Below, piece after piece: positions 60,851 through 64,000 of a DNA stretch of 64,000 nucleotides; position 1 is the stretch's first letter; each line of letters starts with the position of its first letter. This stretch comes from Cyathus striatus (lineage: Eukaryota > Basidiomycota > Agaricomycetes > Agaricales > Nidulariaceae). Below the pieces are notes generated by a model, which worked only from the letters and a program-made list of their open reading frames with translations, had not been told where the DNA came from and ran no database searches. The position numbers and the translations under genes were made by a program. The DNA lies in NCBI GenBank assembly GCA_025738555.1, contig JAOVFP010000006.1, positions 3,100,001 through 3,164,000 of the forward strand, given 5' to 3'.

Positions 60851-62100
60851 TTACTATGTTGCGATGCAGGGGCGGAGCCTTTTGGTGGGTGTCACTAGTG
60901 TCTAGCAACACATGTAACATATTAGGTACATGTGGGAGTGACAAAACCAGCTTACATTTCGATATAAAGTCTTTTTGGGTCGATGTTTCCCCCATAAAAT
61001 GTTTATTGCAACTTCTGACTTCAATTTGTTCATGCTGAGTAGTTGCTGAGTAGTATATTAGTACGACATGATATGGCGGGCTGACTTTTGAACTGTAACT
61101 TCCCTTATATCTTCCATTGTACAAGTCGAAGTGCTCGCCAATTACCCCGTAGCGCTCACCAGCCCTCTCGAATTGTCCATTGACCACTTGCAATAGCTCA
61201 ATACAGTACTTCGTCGCTACTCGGTACTTAGAAATTGAAGTACTTAATACTTTGTACCAGAATGTATCACGTGAGCATGTGAGAAGCAACGTTTCATCTT
61301 AGTCAGCATATTTGCGGCTAGTCAGACCATTTCCGTTCACAACTTTACACCAACAATCTACTACCTCAGCCTTGCCCCACTACTAGTACTATTACATCTG
61401 TCTCAGCTCTCACTCCCACTATGCACTTACGATTCAAGTTGCTGCATGGCTATTGGATTCAGATAATCAAGATACCCTGTATACTCTTCTTAGCTAAGTA
61501 TTGCAAGTCTCGCATTTTCTGTCTTGCCACGTCACAAGTAAGCATTTCAAAGGTTTTCCTAGCGCCCATGCAGGCCACCCCTTTCTAGTCTTTTGGTGAT
61601 GACACCTCCCTGCCTCCGACCCCAGGCCGCATCCATTTTCTGGACTACCACTTCAGTCACTTTGACGTCGTACAGTGTGAATATCGTTAATATGGGATGC
61701 CACCAGTTACATGGGACGGTCATGGGGTCAACAGTGTCACGGTGTGAGTTTTTTTTGCTTACTCTGGTTGGGCTCTATGTTCTCTTCGCATTTCTCGTTG
61801 TCTTTGGATTTGTTTCGTGTTTCTTCAACTTGTGGGATCGTCTACTGTCCCACTGTTCTCATTATCAAACTTTCTACACCCCCCTTCCTTCCTCTTGGTG
61901 CTAAGATCACTCGGACACCTTCGTCCTGCACCACCTTCCACTACCACTCAGGGGTTGATAGCGCTTTGAGGAAGGCACGCATAATGAAGGCATGCATGAC
62001 AGCACCGATAGACAGGTGCTCAATGACAACACCAGCCTGCTTGGTGGGTGGATATCAACGAGATGTCGAGGCAGAGGGTATTCCATTCATTGTTACGTGT
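60851..62100. other. No recognised gene
   Basis: Open frames of 103-171 residues here are overlapping and low-complexity. I see no domain and no convincing exon chain. Confidence 0.35.
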
Positions 62101-62128
62101 CCCCCCCCCCCCCCCCCCCCCCCCCCCC
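62101..62128. repeat. Run of 28 cytosines
   Basis: An uninterrupted C run. It generates polyproline in two overlapping frames, which are not genes. Its exact length is prone to sequencing error. Confidence 0.9.
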
Positions 62129-64000
62129 TTTCCCTCCTTTTTCTCCCCTGTTGTCCACATACGTGCATTATGTGTATTCATTTTTCTATTTTCGGTTTTC
62201 TATTCTCGTTTTTTATATATCGTTGATGCTGATGTGCTATGCAGATTGACTCCAGATGGCACGCTCAATGACAACACCAGGGCGTGCGGGACAGCGAAGA
62301 GGGTAGAGAACAAGGGTGGTGAGGGTGTGCATAACGACAAGAAGAGTACACGACAAGGAAGCACTTGAGGCACATTGGAGGTAGGGAGCCATTGGTAAAG
62401 AGGGTATGAGTGTGGGAAAGTGGGGCCGGGAGCATGCAGGATGATAGTAGGAGTGCGGGTATTGAACACAAAGGCAGGTAGTAGGATGGCAGGGTCCTTG
62501 GGATGAGGAGATGAGCACACTTTTGTTGAGGTGAGAGCTGGGCACATTGATTTGTGTAACTGTGGTGTGGCATAGTGGGATGTAGTGGGGTGCTTTTGTG
62601 GATGTCCCATGTTATGCACTTGTGGAAGGGATGGAAATGTTGGTCTCACTTCCCTTGGGATAGTGACTTTGGGTCCCAGGGTTGTAGGGTGGATATTTTC
62701 AGAGAGATTGTCACATTTAGATACACACCTGTTATTAGTACTTAGCATAGTTTTGAATAACAGTCATTTGGATATCTTGAGCAGTAACTTGTTAGATCTA
62801 AGGCTCAAGTGACAATGCTATACATGGTATAGTGATGAATATACTTGTAAAGTTTACAAAAATTTTCAAGTATTAATGGCCTAAGTTCTTTTTTATGAAA
62901 ATAGTTTTAATCCGTATAATCTGTTTAATGTGTTTAATACATATAATATTCACAGATTTTCAATAATTCCATGACATTTGTCTGAATTAGTTTGGAATTG
63001 GTGCACATTTGTAAAGATTATACATATGGGATTTTCCTGATGCTTCTTGTTTAAATCTATTAAACATCAGGAAAATCCTCATCAGCTTGATTAGTAAAAT
63101 TAGAACATTTTAATGTAAGTAAGGACAACCCTTGCTTTAAAATGACTTATTTCACCTTAATATTCACTTATTTGAGAGTTTAAAAAGATATAAGTTCAGA
63201 CAATACTAACACTCTCCTTATCTTCATTTATTTTAAGAACATTAAGAGATATTTAGTTACATTTATTGTCATGCATCAGCAAATTCCCATTGACTAATTA
63301 AAGGTTATAAGTATTATAAGCTTTCCATAAGGAACACCCTTATTTAATTGTTACTAATCTGTACTTATTTACAACTTAGTTTTCATGAAAATGAAGAAAC
63401 CCTCTATTCTTTCAGCAATGTACATACATGAATGTATAGAAGATAGGTGTAAGAAGTGATGAAAATAGTGAGTACCTATATAAGTTGTATATGAGTTAAT
63501 GTTGGAAGGCCCAAGGGAGACCAAGCAGTGTGCAAGAACTTGTTAGTACTTCATAATGGTGAAGTCATTCCAAACTCTGCTTCGCACTGGCATTGTCCAG
63601 TCATGTGACACATTGAAACTTGCCACATCACCTCATGTCACATAGGAGTTTGGAGTCTGAACTCATCTGGAACTTGTATTGCTTTCAATTCATTCTTCCT
63701 TTCCCCCACCTCTCTGCCTTCTGCTTACTGTGCTATGCTCCCCATCTTCTTCATTGTCAACCTCCACCAATACAACCCCTATGTCAATGCAAAGTGTTCT
63801 GTCTCCAATTACAACTCTCAGCTAGTGTCATGCTACCCACCAAATCCTCAAGTCCCATTGTGTTTTCTTCAAGTATGATGGTAGTGATGAGCTTGAGTGT
63901 AAGTGTGAACATCTGTTGGTGATTGGAAGTGCATGTGTTATGTTAGTTATTGTAGTATATGTTTGTCAGTATGTACAGTGTATTGTTAATTAATTCTATT
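62129..64000. other. No recognised gene
   Basis: 62230-62750 repeats CTCAATGACAACACCAG, also present near 62017, and gives overlapping low-complexity frames on both strands. 62800-63560 is AT-rich; 63620-63922 has an unconvincing 100-residue frame. Confidence 0.35.
63029..63078. repeat. 14-bp inverted repeat
   Basis: GGATTTTCCTGATG (63029-63042) and its exact reverse complement (63065-63078) flank a 22-base loop. It could be a hairpin or the ends of a tiny element. Confidence 0.6.

Noticed and set aside
61711..62368. Proline-run open frames
   Set aside because: The polyproline arises from the 28-base C run and appears in two frames at once.

Overview
This looks like a repeat-choked segment of a basidiomycete (Agaricomycetes-type) nuclear genome. 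Three things support that: protein-coding genes split by many short introns (about 43-75 nt, GT-AG); protein families I know mainly from Agaricomycetes (multi-copy MYND proteins, a DUF6533-type membrane protein, a cysteine-cluster protein of the kind found with KDZ transposons, a Plavaka-like transposase); and dense DNA transposons. I cannot name the species.

Layout. 0-5.4 kb: a long degenerate inverted repeat (arms near 145-1060 and 4106-5315) with no gene I recognise. 5.5-12 kb: two tandem paralogs of a MYND zinc-finger protein. The first has two in-frame stops. The second has an open frame but is cut in exon 1 by a 3.57-kb fold-back transposon (7246-10814). 12-26 kb: no recognised gene, but two copies (16528-18001 and 23735-25651, opposite orientation) of a transposon with perfect 8-bp target duplications whose interior is a 19-bp satellite. 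26-43 kb: a stretch bounded by related inverted terminal sequences (about 25912 and 43132). It holds decayed pieces of a Plavaka-like transposase, an uncharacterised multi-copy basidiomycete family, a Ste6-like ABC transporter and a zinc-cluster regulator, plus an LTR and a tRNA-containing duplicated insertion with an 8-bp target duplication. 43-49 kb: more remnants (KDZ-associated cysteine-cluster protein, Ty3-type integrase, other multi-copy families).

49.5-59.8 kb is the healthy gene island: a DUF6533-like membrane protein (minus), a three-exon cytochrome P450 (minus), a 16-exon DHA2-type MFS transporter (minus) and a ten-exon cytochrome P450 (plus), the last two divergent across 1.6 kb. 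I rebuilt the exon structures of both P450s and the transporter by hand, and each gives one open frame of family-typical length (539, 551 and 546 aa). Two oxidising enzymes around an efflux pump suggest xenobiotic or natural-product handling, but no backbone synthase is in the window. 59.8-64 kb: tandem repeats, a 28-base C run and AT-rich sequence.

The most unusual material is the transposon set. Three structurally different elements all carry internal or subterminal arrays rich in TGTCAC/GTGACA, two of them as true tandem arrays whose copy number differs between arms or copies.
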